From: Geothrix fuzhouensis | GTDB lineage: Bacteria > Acidobacteriota > Holophagae > Holophagales > Holophagaceae | Assembly: GCF_024609325.1 (NCBI RefSeq) | Contig: NZ_JANHMQ010000001.1 | Location: 1,426,001-1,490,000 of the forward strand | Length of the DNA stretch: 64,000 nucleotides | Reading direction: 5' to 3' | In this document: positions 52,814 to 62,263 of the stretch, piece after piece | Layout of the letters: the number at the start of each line of letters is the position of its first letter | How positions within the stretch are numbered: position 1 is the stretch's first letter | Notes under the pieces: generated by a model | Seen by the model: the letters and a program-made list of their open reading frames with translations, nothing else | What the model was told of the DNA's origin: nothing | Databases searched by the model: none | Program-made: the position numbers and the translations under genes

Positions 52814-53947
52814 ATGATTCCCTTCCGCCGTCCGACGCTGGCCCTCGTAATGATGGCCGCATCCATCCTGATGGTATCCACCGCCTGCAAACGCGAGGAT
52901 CCACAGATCCGGGAGCTGACCCAGAAGGCGGCCGAAGCCGACAAGGCCAACCAGCAGCTGAACCAGGCTGGCGCGGAGCAGCAGAAGAAGCTGGCCCAGG
53001 CCGGCGTCAATGACATCCGGCCCAACGCCGAGACGCTTCAGCTCACGGACGACCAGAAGAAGGCCCTGGAAGAGCGCATCAAGAACGAAAAGAACAGCTC
53101 CTACCAGGCCCTGCTCCAGGAAGTGTTGGACAAGGACAAGGACATCAAGGACCTGAACACGAAGCTCGCGAAGCTCAAGGCTGATCTGCCGAAGCCTGAC
53201 ATCGCCCGCCCCAACGACAGCCACTACGGCATGGCCCTGCGCTTCCTGAAGAAGAAGGGCGTGTCTGAGGCCGAGGCCAAGAAGCTGGTGAGTCGCGTGG
53301 CCATCATGGAAAAGCTTGCCCCCGGGTTCGAGGTCTACCACTTCTATGCCAACGGCACCTATGGCACCTGGGTCGCCCAGGGGCATGCCAAGATCACCCC
53401 CAACGACCTCACCCGGCAGGAGCGGGAGAAGGTCGAGGGCGAGCGTGACGAGGCCTTGGCCCAGAACGACAAGCTGCAGGAAGAGGTTACCGATCTCGAA
53501 AGCCAGAAGCAGAAGATCACGGAAGAGATCGCTGGCCTCCAGACCGAGCGCGCCAACCTCATCGAAGAGCGCACCAAGCTCCAGGCCGACAACACCGTCC
53601 AGCTGGGCAAGCTCAACTCGCTGCACTACGTTGTCGGCGTCCGCGACACCCTGAAGGCCGAGGGCGTGATCGAGATCCCCGTCTTCGCCAAGGACCGGGC
53701 CGGCAAGAACTGGCGTGATGAAGTCTTCACCCAGAGCCTGGACCTCCGCACCGGCAAGACCATCACCATCAAGGCGTCAGATCTGGGCCTGAAGAAGATC
53801 GGCAAGGTGAACGTGGTGCCTGGTTCGTACCTGAAGGATGAGCACTACAAGCTCACCATCAGCGCCGACAAGCAGACCGCCACGGTCGAGCTCATCACCG
53901 TGAGCCGTTTTAAGAACGACAAGGTCGTCTTCGCCGTCACGGATTGA
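52814..53947 (+). CDS. coiled-coil lipoprotein of unknown function
   Basis: A 377-residue protein with a signal peptide and lipobox (ILMVSTACKRE). ATG at 52814 follows GGAGGAACCC; an in-frame codon 4 upstream is less likely. Residues 40-80 and 215-275 are coiled coils (KAAEADKANQQLNQAGAEQQKKLAQ, ERDEALAQNDKLQEEVTDLESQ). A folded segment KKGVSEAEAKKLVSRVAIMEKL and a C-terminal beta-rich domain (LNSLHYVVGVRDTL to FKNDKVVFAVTD) follow. It is probably an envelope structural or tether protein. It ends at a strong terminator. Confidence 0.75.
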   Translation: MIPFRRPTLALVMMAASILMVSTACKREDPQIRELTQKAAEADKANQQLNQAGAEQQKKLAQAGVNDIRPNAETLQLTDDQKKALEERIKNEKNSSYQALLQEVLDKDKDIKDLNTKLAKLKADLPKPDIARPNDSHYGMALRFLKKKGVSEAEAKKLVSRVAIMEKLAPGFEVYHFYANGTYGTWVAQGHAKITPNDLTRQEREKVEGERDEALAQNDKLQEEVTDLESQKQKITEEIAGLQTERANLIEERTKLQADNTVQLGKLNSLHYVVGVRDTLKAEGVIEIPVFAKDRAGKNWRDEVFTQSLDLRTGKTITIKASDLGLKKIGKVNVVPGSYLKDEHYKLTISADKQTATVELITVSRFKNDKVVFAVTD

Positions 53948-53970
53948 CCGGCGATTTACCTACCCGAAGT

Positions 53971-54003
53971 AAGGAGGGGCCCCACCGTGGGCCCCTCCTT
54001 TTA
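53971..54003 (+). terminator. rho-independent terminator
   Basis: AAGGAGGGGCCC (53971-53982) pairs perfectly with GGGCCCCTCCTT (53989-54000) around CACCGT, and a short T-run continues into 54003. It ends the lipoprotein transcript. Confidence 0.9.
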
Positions 54004-54084
54004 TGTGGCAATTCCACCCCGGGCCGCCTATTGTCATCAAACCAATCCTCGAAACCTTCCCAACCCCACCCATGAGGTGACGCG

Positions 54085-56481
54085 ATGCATCCACGCTTGA
54101 ACCAAGCGATCCTCGGCGCTTCCCTGCTGGCGCTCCTCGCCTGCAGCGGCGGTGGCGACTCCAAGGCCCCCATCGTCGCCACGGGCCCCGCCAGCATGCC
54201 GAGTTCGACTACACCTGTCTTTGATCCGGCGAACGCGAACGTGCCCCTGCCGAATGTGCTGGCCACGGCCACGGCCGCCAATCCACTGACCGGCCGGGCC
54301 GCCAACAAGCCCATGACGCCCCCCGAGGCCCTGGCTTACGTGAACCTCAAGGAAATGGGTGGCACCAACGCCGTCTCCGGCCTGAATGCCCCGGTCTACC
54401 TCCAGTTCACCGCAGCGGTGGACGCCACCACGGTCACCGCGGCCAACGTCAAGGTCTTCCAGATCACCCCGGACGCCGCAGGCACCGAGAACAACCCCCT
54501 CGGCTTCACGGACGTGTCCGGCATGTTCACCTATAAGTACACCGCCGGCGGAACGGACCTGTTCCTCTTCCCGAACTTCCCGCTGCTGCCTGGAACCCGC
54601 TACCTCTATGTGGTGACCAACCGCGTGAAGGACACCGCGGGCAAGCCGATCTCGGCCTCCCCCTACTTCGAGGCCCTCAAGTCCCTCACCCCGCTCGCCG
54701 GTTCCTTCGGTGCCCTCGAGCCCATCCGGGCCAATGTCCTCAGCGGCTCCACCATCCTCTTCTCCGGCTATGCGAAGGTGATGAATGACCTCATCACCGC
54801 CTCGGCCACCACCACCGTAGCCCAGCGATCCGAGATCGCTGTGATGGGCCGCTTCATCACCACGGGCGCCGGAGCCATCTCCCTGACCACCACGAGCCCT
54901 TCCGCACCGGGCGCCTCGCTCCTGCCTGTCGAATCCGCCCTCAGGTCCTACGCAGCCGGATCCAACATCCCGGGCAACCTGCCAGCCAAGACCTGGAGCA
55001 ACACCATCACGGTGACGGCCACCTTCGATCGTGGGGGCACGAACCCTTCGCCTGACGCCTACTGGAGCCTGGTCATGGGCACTGCCACCACGGCTCCGGC
55101 CACGGTGGGGACTGTCGTTCTTGGCAAGATCAACAGCGCCGACCTCTCCATGGATCCCGTGGTTGTCGCCGCCCACGCCGCGACCAACGACCTCACGGGC
55201 ATCACCGGCGCCTACAATCCTGCCGCCGGTGTGACCCAGGCCTTCCGTCCGGATGGGCTCCACCTTGCCGGGTTCTATTCCACGGATCGCCAGGTGCCCT
55301 TCATCTACATCGCCCCGACCGCGGCCGCGCCCGGTGGTGGCTATCCCCTGGTCATCTACGCTCATGGCATCGGCGGCCAGAAGGAGCACGTCCTTGCCGT
55401 GGCCCAGAGCCTGACCACCATCGGCCGGGCCGTCATCGCCATCGATGAGCCTCTCCATGGCGAGCTCGCCGTCCCTGGTCACACCACCGGCGCAGCCTGG
55501 TTCCAGGACTTTGCCGCCTACGGCGCACCTCTGGCCCTGCGCTCCAACGTCCAGCAAGGGGCCTTCAACCTTGACCGCCTGGAATTGACGATCCGCACCG
55601 GTGGGTTCGCCGGCCTCGGGGCGGCCATGCCCTCCATGGCCGACATCAAGTTTGTGGGCCACAGCCTGGGTTCCATCATCGGGAGCTACTACCTGGCCGG
55701 GAACACCACGCTTTCCGCCACGGGTTACCCCTACACTCAGGCCACGCTCAACAACGACATGAAGGGTTACTTCTCCGTGCCGGCAGGCCGGTGGGGCTAT
55801 ATCGGCCAGGACACTGCCTCCACCTTCGAACCTGTCGTCACGGCCGGCCTCACGGCCGTGGGTATCACCAAGAACACGCCCACCTACTACCAGTTCTTCC
55901 TCGTGACTCAGTCCATTCTGGATCCCACCGATCCCGCATCCATGACCACACCGCTCGCCTCTGGGCTTCCCAGCCGGCTCTCCGGCCGCATCGCCATGCA
56001 GGAAGCCGTGGGCGAAACATCCATCCCCAATGCCTACACCCGCTACCTCGGCAACGCCCTGGGCGGCCGTGCCGTGCTCGGCACGGCCGCGGCGGCGGCC
56101 ATCGCACCAGGCTTCAAACAACTGGCCTACGCGGCTGGTGGCACGCCGGCCCACCCCGCAGGTGTGCCCGCCCAGTTCATGTTCACGATCACCGGCGGCG
56201 CGCTGGCTCCCAAGGTCGCCAACGCGGCTGTGGCCCTCACGGACACCACGCCAAACGAAGGCTATTTCCAGTTTGATCAGACAGGCATCAACCACAATTC
56301 CCTGATCGATCCCTCGAACCTGGTCAACCTCGGCCTGATCCAGCGCCAGATGCGCTATTTCATGGGCGTCACCGGCGCTTCCATCGTCGTGGATCCCACC
56401 CAGGGCGCAGCGCTCCCGATCGCACCGGTTCCCTTCCAGGAGCTGGCGCTTCCTGCGCAGTTCACCATCCTCGGCCACTGA
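54085..56481 (+). CDS. VolA/Pla-1-like lipase-type lipoprotein with Ig-like domain
   Basis: A 798-residue lipoprotein with signal peptide and lipobox (LGASLLALLACSGGG). Residues 100-220 form a Big_5-like Ig domain (NAPVYLQFTAAVDATTVTAANVKVFQITPD). The C-terminal 400 residues are an alpha/beta hydrolase: YPLVIYAHGIGGQKEHVLAVAQ and the nucleophile elbow KFVGHSLGSIIG. The overall order is that of VolA/Pla-1 extracellular lipases, which release fatty acids from lysophospholipids. It probably sits on the outer membrane surface. RBS GAGGTGACGCG. A strong terminator follows. Confidence 0.82.
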   Translation: MHPRLNQAILGASLLALLACSGGGDSKAPIVATGPASMPSSTTPVFDPANANVPLPNVLATATAANPLTGRAANKPMTPPEALAYVNLKEMGGTNAVSGLNAPVYLQFTAAVDATTVTAANVKVFQITPDAAGTENNPLGFTDVSGMFTYKYTAGGTDLFLFPNFPLLPGTRYLYVVTNRVKDTAGKPISASPYFEALKSLTPLAGSFGALEPIRANVLSGSTILFSGYAKVMNDLITASATTTVAQRSEIAVMGRFITTGAGAISLTTTSPSAPGASLLPVESALRSYAAGSNIPGNLPAKTWSNTITVTATFDRGGTNPSPDAYWSLVMGTATTAPATVGTVVLGKINSADLSMDPVVVAAHAATNDLTGITGAYNPAAGVTQAFRPDGLHLAGFYSTDRQVPFIYIAPTAAAPGGGYPLVIYAHGIGGQKEHVLAVAQSLTTIGRAVIAIDEPLHGELAVPGHTTGAAWFQDFAAYGAPLALRSNVQQGAFNLDRLELTIRTGGFAGLGAAMPSMADIKFVGHSLGSIIGSYYLAGNTTLSATGYPYTQATLNNDMKGYFSVPAGRWGYIGQDTASTFEPVVTAGLTAVGITKNTPTYYQFFLVTQSILDPTDPASMTTPLASGLPSRLSGRIAMQEAVGETSIPNAYTRYLGNALGGRAVLGTAAAAAIAPGFKQLAYAAGGTPAHPAGVPAQFMFTITGGALAPKVANAAVALTDTTPNEGYFQFDQTGINHNSLIDPSNLVNLGLIQRQMRYFMGVTGASIVVDPTQGAALPIAPVPFQELALPAQFTILGH

Positions 56482-56500
56482 TCCACCGGTCGCATCTGAA

Positions 56501-56532
56501 GAGGCGGGGCTTCGGCCCCGCCTCTTTTTTTT
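56501..56532 (+). terminator. rho-independent terminator
   Basis: GAGGCGGGGC (56501-56510) and GCCCCGCCTC (56515-56524) around a TTCG tetraloop, with eight T's afterwards. It ends the lipase transcript and lies 3 bases from the end of the convergent acyltransferase gene. Confidence 0.95.
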
Positions 56533-56534
56533 GT

Positions 56535-57788
56535 CTACCTTGCCAGCCCCGGAAAGGCTTCCATCAGCTGCCTCCGGGCCTCCAGCAGTTCGGGCACGGC
56601 GGGATCTCGGCGGCGGCGGAAGCCGCGGATGGCCTGGAGGTCCTCACCGGCGCGCTCAAGGACAGGCAGACCCAGGAGGACCAGCAGCAGGGCCACCGGC
56701 GCGACCAGGGCCCCAGGCCAGCCCCAGCGCCAACCTCCGACACCCGCCAGGACCGCGGCCCACAGGGGATGCACCAGCAGACCGCCCAGCAGCTTCAGGG
56801 TGGCGGCCTGGTCGCCCTCGTCCGTGAACCGTCCCGCGGCCCAGTCCACCAGGCGGTACGAGGCCCAGAAGAGCAGCGCCAGTGGCAGCAGCAGGGCCGC
56901 CAAAGCCAGGCGGAGGGCTGCGCTCGGTAGCCAGTGGCGGACTTCCGCGCTCGGATAAGGGTGACCCACCTGATCGGGCCGGAGGCCCTTGGCCCGCAGC
57001 CAAGCCTGGGCCCCGTGGACCCGGGCTTCCAGGGCCGCCAGCTCGTCCATCGGCAGCGAGGCGAGATGCGGCACCAGGGCCCGCACGCGGCGGCGCAGGG
57101 CCTCCAGGTCCACCCGGCTTCCCGGAGCTTCCGCCAAGAGCCAGGCCACCTCCTGGGCCAGGGCCAGCACCCGGGCTTCGGCGGCGTGCAGGGTGAGGGG
57201 CTGCAAGGCCGCCCGGATGCGGGCGGTCAGCTCGATCACGGCCTCGGACTCTGCGCCCCGAGCGGCGAGATCCTCCCAGGGCACCGGCTCGCCCAGACGC
57301 AGGAGGACGCTGTGGCGGAAGGTGGCCCGATCCCCGTAGACCAGACCCGCCGGCACCAGCGAGACCGGGACGGGACTGGACAGGACGATGCGGGCCGCAC
57401 CGGTCTTCAGGGGGGCCAGGTCCGCGTCCGAGTGGCTCACACCTTCAGGGAACATGGCCACGGAACCGCCGCGGCCCAGCACCTCGTGAACCTTCCGGAA
57501 GCAGTGTTGGATAGATTCCGGGGTGGCCCCGCCATCCTTCGGGCGGGTCACCGGGATGGCCCGGAAGGCGGCGAGGAAGGGGCGCAATGGGGGCAGGTTC
57601 CAGAGGGTGGCCTTGGCCAGCCAGCCCGCCCGCCGGTCCAGCAGAGCTGCAGCCGCGAGGGGATCCAACAGGCCGTTCGGATGGTTCAGCAGGATCAGGC
57701 AGGGCCCGGGCGGCAGGGTCGGGCCTTCACAGCGCAGGTTCCGGAACCACATGCGGGCCAGATACCGGGCCACCCGGCTGGCAGCCAT
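56535..57788 (-). CDS. PlsC-like acyltransferase, membrane-bound
   Basis: A 417-residue protein. The N-terminal half is a PlsC-type acyltransferase: LILLNHPNGLLDPLAAAAL (NHPNGxxDP) and VAMFPEGVSHSDADLAPLKTGAARI. The C-terminal half has two or three transmembrane segments (ALRLALAALLLPLALLFWASYRL, GGLLVHPLWAAVLAGVGGW, GALVAPVALLLVLLGLPVL). It resembles glycerol-3-phosphate or lysophospholipid acyltransferases. Lies one base after the MFS gene's stop in the same operon and is the final gene before the terminator at 56501-56532. Confidence 0.85.
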   Translation of the reverse strand: MAASRVARYLARMWFRNLRCEGPTLPPGPCLILLNHPNGLLDPLAAAALLDRRAGWLAKATLWNLPPLRPFLAAFRAIPVTRPKDGGATPESIQHCFRKVHEVLGRGGSVAMFPEGVSHSDADLAPLKTGAARIVLSSPVPVSLVPAGLVYGDRATFRHSVLLRLGEPVPWEDLAARGAESEAVIELTARIRAALQPLTLHAAEARVLALAQEVAWLLAEAPGSRVDLEALRRRVRALVPHLASLPMDELAALEARVHGAQAWLRAKGLRPDQVGHPYPSAEVRHWLPSAALRLALAALLLPLALLFWASYRLVDWAAGRFTDEGDQAATLKLLGGLLVHPLWAAVLAGVGGWRWGWPGALVAPVALLLVLLGLPVLERAGEDLQAIRGFRRRRDPAVPELLEARRQLMEAFPGLAR

Positions 57789-57789
57789 G

Positions 57790-59022
57790 TCAGACGTGCA
57801 CCGGCCGGTGCCGGGCCCACCAGAGGGCCAAGCCGCTGATCAGGATCGCCGGCAGCACCAGCACCAGGGCCCGGGCCAGGGCATCGCCGCCTGCCACCCC
57901 GAGGGCGTGGAGGGCATCCGCCCGGCGGCCCACCAGTTCGGGACTGATGGCGTCGCCCAGCAGGTGGATGAACAGCACGTTCACCGCCACGCCCGTGGCG
58001 CGGATGCTGGCGGGCAGGCTGCTGACCGTGAGGGCGTTCACGGGACTGGTGTTGACGAAGAGCAGGAACATGCCCACGAAGAACAGGGCGTAGGCCACCC
58101 CAAGACTGCCGGTGGCCAGGGCCCAGGCCACCACGGGCGCCGCGGCCACCAGAGTGAGGCCGGAAATGCCGGCCCCGGCATCCGGCCAGCGCTTCTGCCA
58201 GCGATCCGTGAGCCATCCCCCCAGAAAGGTGCCCAGGAGGCCCGTCACCACCGCCAGCGCCCCGAACACGAGGCCCGCCTTGGCCGTGGAGACGGCGAAC
58301 CGCCGCTGAAGCAGGGTCGGGCCCCAGGTGCTGAGGCCCCCCATGGCAAAGGTGTAGGCCACGTAGCTGGCCGTGCAGGCCAGCCAGATCCGGTTCCGGA
58401 AGACGAGCTTCAGGCGCTGGAAATAGGGTTCGCCCGCCCCGGGGTCAACCGCCTCGTCCATGGCCCCACGCTCCGGGTCCATCTGGAAGGCCATCCAGAT
58501 GGCGAGGGCCAGTCCGGGCACGCCCGCCACGAGGAACGAGGCCCGCCAGCCCCAGGTGCCGGCCACCAGGCCCCCCAGCCCGTAGCCGAAGGCGCTGCCC
58601 ACGGGAATGGCCAGATAGAACCAGGTGAAGACTTTGGCCCGGTCGGATTCATGAAAGCCATCCGCCAACATGGCGGGACCCAGGCTGGCGTAGGCCGCCT
58701 CGCCCACGCCCACCAGGGAGCGCATCACCAGCAGGCCCGGATAGCTGTGGACGAACGCGGCGCCCACAGTGGCCAGGCTCCAGAGCGCGACGCCCGCGGC
58801 CACGAGGCGAGGGCGATGGAAGCGGTCGGCCAGGTAGCCGAAGAGGGGCGCGGCGCACATGTACACCGCAATGAAGACCAAGGTCAGGCGCCCCAATTGG
58901 GCGTCGGACAGGTGCAGCTCATGCCCGAGCGGCTCAAGCACCGCCGCGACGACGTACCGATCCAGGTAGTTCACCAAGTTGATCCCGGTGAGCAGCAGGA
59001 GCAGCCGTCGGGCGGCGGTCAT
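57790..59022 (-). CDS. MFS transporter (spinster-like)
   Basis: A 410-residue transporter with twelve predicted spans. INLVNYLDRYVVAAVLEPLGHELHLSDAQLGRL and PLFGYLADRFHRPRLVAAG follow the spinster/SLC17-like pattern of MFS proteins, with YLDR and the loop 2-3 DRF-RP motif. GLGGLVAGTWGWRASFLVAGVPGLALAIWM is a second conserved block. The substrate is unknown; relatives move sphingolipids or other lipids. It shares an operon with the following acyltransferase gene, separated by one base, which suggests lipid trafficking. Confidence 0.85.
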   Translation of the reverse strand: MTAARRLLLLLTGINLVNYLDRYVVAAVLEPLGHELHLSDAQLGRLTLVFIAVYMCAAPLFGYLADRFHRPRLVAAGVALWSLATVGAAFVHSYPGLLVMRSLVGVGEAAYASLGPAMLADGFHESDRAKVFTWFYLAIPVGSAFGYGLGGLVAGTWGWRASFLVAGVPGLALAIWMAFQMDPERGAMDEAVDPGAGEPYFQRLKLVFRNRIWLACTASYVAYTFAMGGLSTWGPTLLQRRFAVSTAKAGLVFGALAVVTGLLGTFLGGWLTDRWQKRWPDAGAGISGLTLVAAAPVVAWALATGSLGVAYALFFVGMFLLFVNTSPVNALTVSSLPASIRATGVAVNVLFIHLLGDAISPELVGRRADALHALGVAGGDALARALVLVLPAILISGLALWWARHRPVHV

Positions 59023-59048
59023 GCGCGGGTCAGGCCTTCAGGCCTCTC

Positions 59049-59624
59049 CTACTTCTTGGGGGTAGCGGGCTTGGGCGCGGCAGACTTGGGGGCGGCGGCA
59101 CCCTCACTGGCGTCCAGTCGCTTTGCCACTTCGGCGGTGAAGCCCTTCATCCATTCCTGGTCGGCCCAGGAAAGAATGTTCACCGACTGATCGGAGAACA
59201 CCATCTGCAACTTCTGCTCCTTGGCCAGCTGCTCGACGATGGGACCGGCCAGCTTGGTGATGGCTTCGCCGACCTTCTTCTCCACGCGCTGGTACTCCGT
59301 CTGGCTGTCTTCCTGCATCTTCTTGGCCTCGAACTCCAGATCCCGGTACTTCTTGGCCAGGGCCTCCTTCTTGTCGGGGTCGATGCTGGGAGAGTTCAGC
59401 TGCTGCTGCAGGGTCTGCAATTCCTGGCCCTTGGCCTGGAGCTTCTCCTGCAGGTTCTTGCCGGTGATCTCCAGCTCGGAGAAGATGGCGCCGGCCTTCT
59501 TGGAGCTGCGCACCAGCTGGTTGATGCTGAAGAAGGCAAAGCGGGGGGCTTCCTGGGCCGCGGCGGGAACGGTCAAAGCAGCGGACAGGCACAGGGCGGC
59601 CAGAGAAGGGGCAAGCAGGCGCAT
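59049..59624 (-). CDS. skp: OmpH/Skp-family periplasmic chaperone
   Basis: A 191-residue exported protein with signal peptide (MRLLAPSLAALCLSAALTVPAAAQ). The core has the typical OmpH start FAFFSINQLVRSSKKAG and a long amphipathic coiled coil (ELEITGKNLQEKLQAKGQELQTLQQQLNSP to EAKKMQEDSQTEYQRVEKKVGEAI), then VFSDQSVNILSWADQ. Skp holds unfolded outer-membrane proteins in the periplasm for BamA. The start at 59624 places a GGAG at 7 bases. It ends in a Lys/Pro/Ala-rich tail. bamA is 56 bases upstream on the same strand. Confidence 0.92.
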   Translation of the reverse strand: MRLLAPSLAALCLSAALTVPAAAQEAPRFAFFSINQLVRSSKKAGAIFSELEITGKNLQEKLQAKGQELQTLQQQLNSPSIDPDKKEALAKKYRDLEFEAKKMQEDSQTEYQRVEKKVGEAITKLAGPIVEQLAKEQKLQMVFSDQSVNILSWADQEWMKGFTAEVAKRLDASEGAAAPKSAAPKPATPKK

Positions 59625-59680
59625 GGGGAGACTCCAAGGGGAAAGGGTCATTGTAACGCGGGGGACTCAGCCCCCAGCAA

Positions 59681-62263
59681 TCAGAAGGTGGTGCCGATGG
59701 AGAACTGGAAGTCGTTCCGCCCATCCGTATCGAACGGATAGGGGTTCAGTTTCCGTGACCAGATCAGGCGCAGAGGTGCGGGGCTGATGGGCAGGAAGAA
59801 CCGGAACTCCACCCCCGCCGATCGCACGAGCGTGGGATTGGTGTAGGAGACCGCCGTGGTGCTTCCGTAAGGGGTGTAGACCACGGGATCCTTGCTGAAG
59901 ATCTTCGTGCCGCTGCCCCAGGCGTTGCCCGCGTCGTAGAAGAACACGAGCCGGAACTGGTCCGCGATCTTGAACTGGTATTCCAGATTGGCGATGAACT
60001 GCTTGTTGCCGCCCACCACCACGGGCTGACCGTTGTTGTCCAGGAGGACGCTGCCCACCTGGCCATAGCGGTAGCCACGGATGCTGTTCTCGCCGCCGGG
60101 ACGGTAGAGGTCATAGAGCGGAAGTTCTTCGCGACCAAGGTTCTGGAGGTAGCCGTAACTGAGGTTCGCGGCGAAGATGTGTCGGTCCGCCACGTTGGCG
60201 AACTTGGCGAAATCCCAGGTGGCGCGCAGGAAGGGCTTGTCACCGCCGAACTGCCAGCCGCCGTACTCCAGGCCGAAGGCGACGCGGGTGCCCTGGGTGG
60301 GCTTGAACTGGTGATTCACCGTGCTGTAGCTCAGGCTCTGGCTGAACGTGGAGGTGAGCTGGTTGCTCAGGTCGCGGAAGTAGTAGTTGCGGCCACCCTC
60401 GATGCGGATCAGGCGGAAGCTGTAGCCGGTGGAATAGGTGGTGAAGAAGGCCCAGGGCTGGTTGGTGAACCAGTTGCTCAGGCGCGCGCCCACAGACAGC
60501 CCGAGACTGCGGGTGTACTGCTTGTAGGCGTTGGCGATGCCCACCCGCGAGGCGTCGTAGTCCGCCGATCCGTTCGAGACGGAAGCGGAGAACGAGTAAG
60601 GCAGATCGAACACGTAGGGTTCAGTGAACCCGACAGAAATGTTCTTGGAGAACTTGCCGCCGTTGTAGCTCACGGACAGGGTCTCGCCGCCGCCGCCCAG
60701 ATTGCGGGTGGAGAAGCTCACGCCGAGTGAGAACCCGAACAGCGACCCGTAGCCGCCCTGGAAGAGCAGTTCGTTGACCCCGGCCTCCTCGCCGCGGATC
60801 ACCACGTCCACCTGGGGCTTGTCCGGCACCAGGTCCACCTTGGGTTCGGAGGTCTTCACATCGAAGAAGCTCAGCTGGCTGATGCCCAGCAGCGAATCCT
60901 TGAAGATGTCGAGGCGGAAGGGGTCGCCCTCCTTCAGCATCATGCTGCGGCGCAGCACCTTGTCCTTGGTGGTGAGGTTGCCCTCGAACTCGATGCGGCG
61001 GACCGTGTAGGGTTCGCCTTCATCCAGCTTCAGGGTGGTGTCCACCTTCTTGACGCCGTCCTCTTCGCGGATCTCGAACTTCTTCTCCGCGCGGAACATG
61101 ATGTAGGCCTGATTGCTGTAGGCCTCCTTGATCTTGTCCACGGTCTGGTTCACCGCGTCCAGATCGAAGGGCACGGGCTTGGCACCCGGCTTCGGGGCCT
61201 CCATGGAAGGCCGGATGTTGAAGAACTTCTTGAGGAACGAGTGGTTGTCCCGCTTCACTTCCGCGTACTTCATCGGGTAGTAGTTCTCGCGGAAGAGCTT
61301 GCCGCCCTCGGCCTTGAAGGTGCCTTCGAAGAACTGCTGGCCCTCGAGAATGGGGATGGTGAGGGTGGCGCGGAGATCGTACTTGGGTGACTTCGCCTCC
61401 TTGACGCGCTTCTCGTTCTTTTTCTTCTGCTTCGCGGTGGTGCGGTCCTCTACCTCAATGACCGGCTTGCCCACGAAGACATCCTTGTAGCCCCGCTTCC
61501 AGTAGGCCTTCTTGAGGTTCTCCAGATCCTCTTCCAGGTTCTTGTCCACCAGCAGGTCATGGGTGGTGAGCCAGCTGAACATCCAGTGGTTGCGCGTCTT
61601 CTTCATGACGCCGCGCAGCTGGGAGCTGGAGAACACCTTGTTGCCCCGGAACTGGACCTTGTAGATCTTCGCCTTGCCGCCTTCCTTGACCTCGAAGACC
61701 AGCCGGGCCACGCCGGGGCCCATGGGCTCGAGCGTGATGTCCACCACGGGGTTCCGGAAGCCCTTCTCGCCCGCCTGATCCACGATCAGATCCTTGATCT
61801 TCCGGGCCGCCTCGGGATCGTAGACCGTGTCCGGATTGATGGTGAGCTTCTTCTCCTTCACCTTGTCCTTGATGTTGGTGATGCCCACCTCGGTGCCGCC
61901 GCGGTAGTCGATCTCCTTGATGAGCGGGCGCTCCTTGATGCGAATGACCAGCTTCTTGCCCCCCGGGGCGTCTTCGAGCTCCAGCTTGATGTCATCGAAC
62001 GAACCGCTGGCCCAGAGCCTGCTCATCACGCTGCTGAGATCGACGTTCCGGAGATCGTCGCCCACATGCACACCCGACTTGAAGATCACCGTCTCGGCTG
62101 TCTGTTTCTGGGCGCCTACCACCTCGATCTTGACGATGGGTTCGATGTCCTGTGCCGCCAGCGGAAGGGTGAATCCCCCCACCAGTACTACGAGGGTCAG
62201 GGGCAGCACGCCCTTCCACCACCGGGGCAGAGCCCGGTTATATTCCAATTTCCGCTGCGTCAT
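59681..62263 (-). CDS. bamA: outer-membrane assembly factor BamA
   Basis: An 860-residue Omp85 protein. The N-terminal signal peptide is followed by five POTRA domains (residues 40-460), the third of which has an unusually charged insertion (DRTTAKQKKKNEKRVKEAKSPKY). The 16-strand barrel has the lid-loop motif SIRGYRYGQVG and ends in a terminal phenylalanine (FQFSIGTTF). BamA inserts other barrel proteins into the outer membrane. ATGA overlap with clpC couples the two genes, a pairing that I do not know as standard. Confidence 0.95.
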   Translation of the reverse strand: MTQRKLEYNRALPRWWKGVLPLTLVVLVGGFTLPLAAQDIEPIVKIEVVGAQKQTAETVIFKSGVHVGDDLRNVDLSSVMSRLWASGSFDDIKLELEDAPGGKKLVIRIKERPLIKEIDYRGGTEVGITNIKDKVKEKKLTINPDTVYDPEAARKIKDLIVDQAGEKGFRNPVVDITLEPMGPGVARLVFEVKEGGKAKIYKVQFRGNKVFSSSQLRGVMKKTRNHWMFSWLTTHDLLVDKNLEEDLENLKKAYWKRGYKDVFVGKPVIEVEDRTTAKQKKKNEKRVKEAKSPKYDLRATLTIPILEGQQFFEGTFKAEGGKLFRENYYPMKYAEVKRDNHSFLKKFFNIRPSMEAPKPGAKPVPFDLDAVNQTVDKIKEAYSNQAYIMFRAEKKFEIREEDGVKKVDTTLKLDEGEPYTVRRIEFEGNLTTKDKVLRRSMMLKEGDPFRLDIFKDSLLGISQLSFFDVKTSEPKVDLVPDKPQVDVVIRGEEAGVNELLFQGGYGSLFGFSLGVSFSTRNLGGGGETLSVSYNGGKFSKNISVGFTEPYVFDLPYSFSASVSNGSADYDASRVGIANAYKQYTRSLGLSVGARLSNWFTNQPWAFFTTYSTGYSFRLIRIEGGRNYYFRDLSNQLTSTFSQSLSYSTVNHQFKPTQGTRVAFGLEYGGWQFGGDKPFLRATWDFAKFANVADRHIFAANLSYGYLQNLGREELPLYDLYRPGGENSIRGYRYGQVGSVLLDNNGQPVVVGGNKQFIANLEYQFKIADQFRLVFFYDAGNAWGSGTKIFSKDPVVYTPYGSTTAVSYTNPTLVRSAGVEFRFFLPISPAPLRLIWSRKLNPYPFDTDGRNDFQFSIGTTF

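Noticed and set aside
54037..56478. 813-codon minus-strand frame opposite the lipase-like lipoprotein
   Set aside because: It is low-complexity Gly/Asp/His/Arg sequence without domains; the plus strand carries a lipobox and GHSLG.
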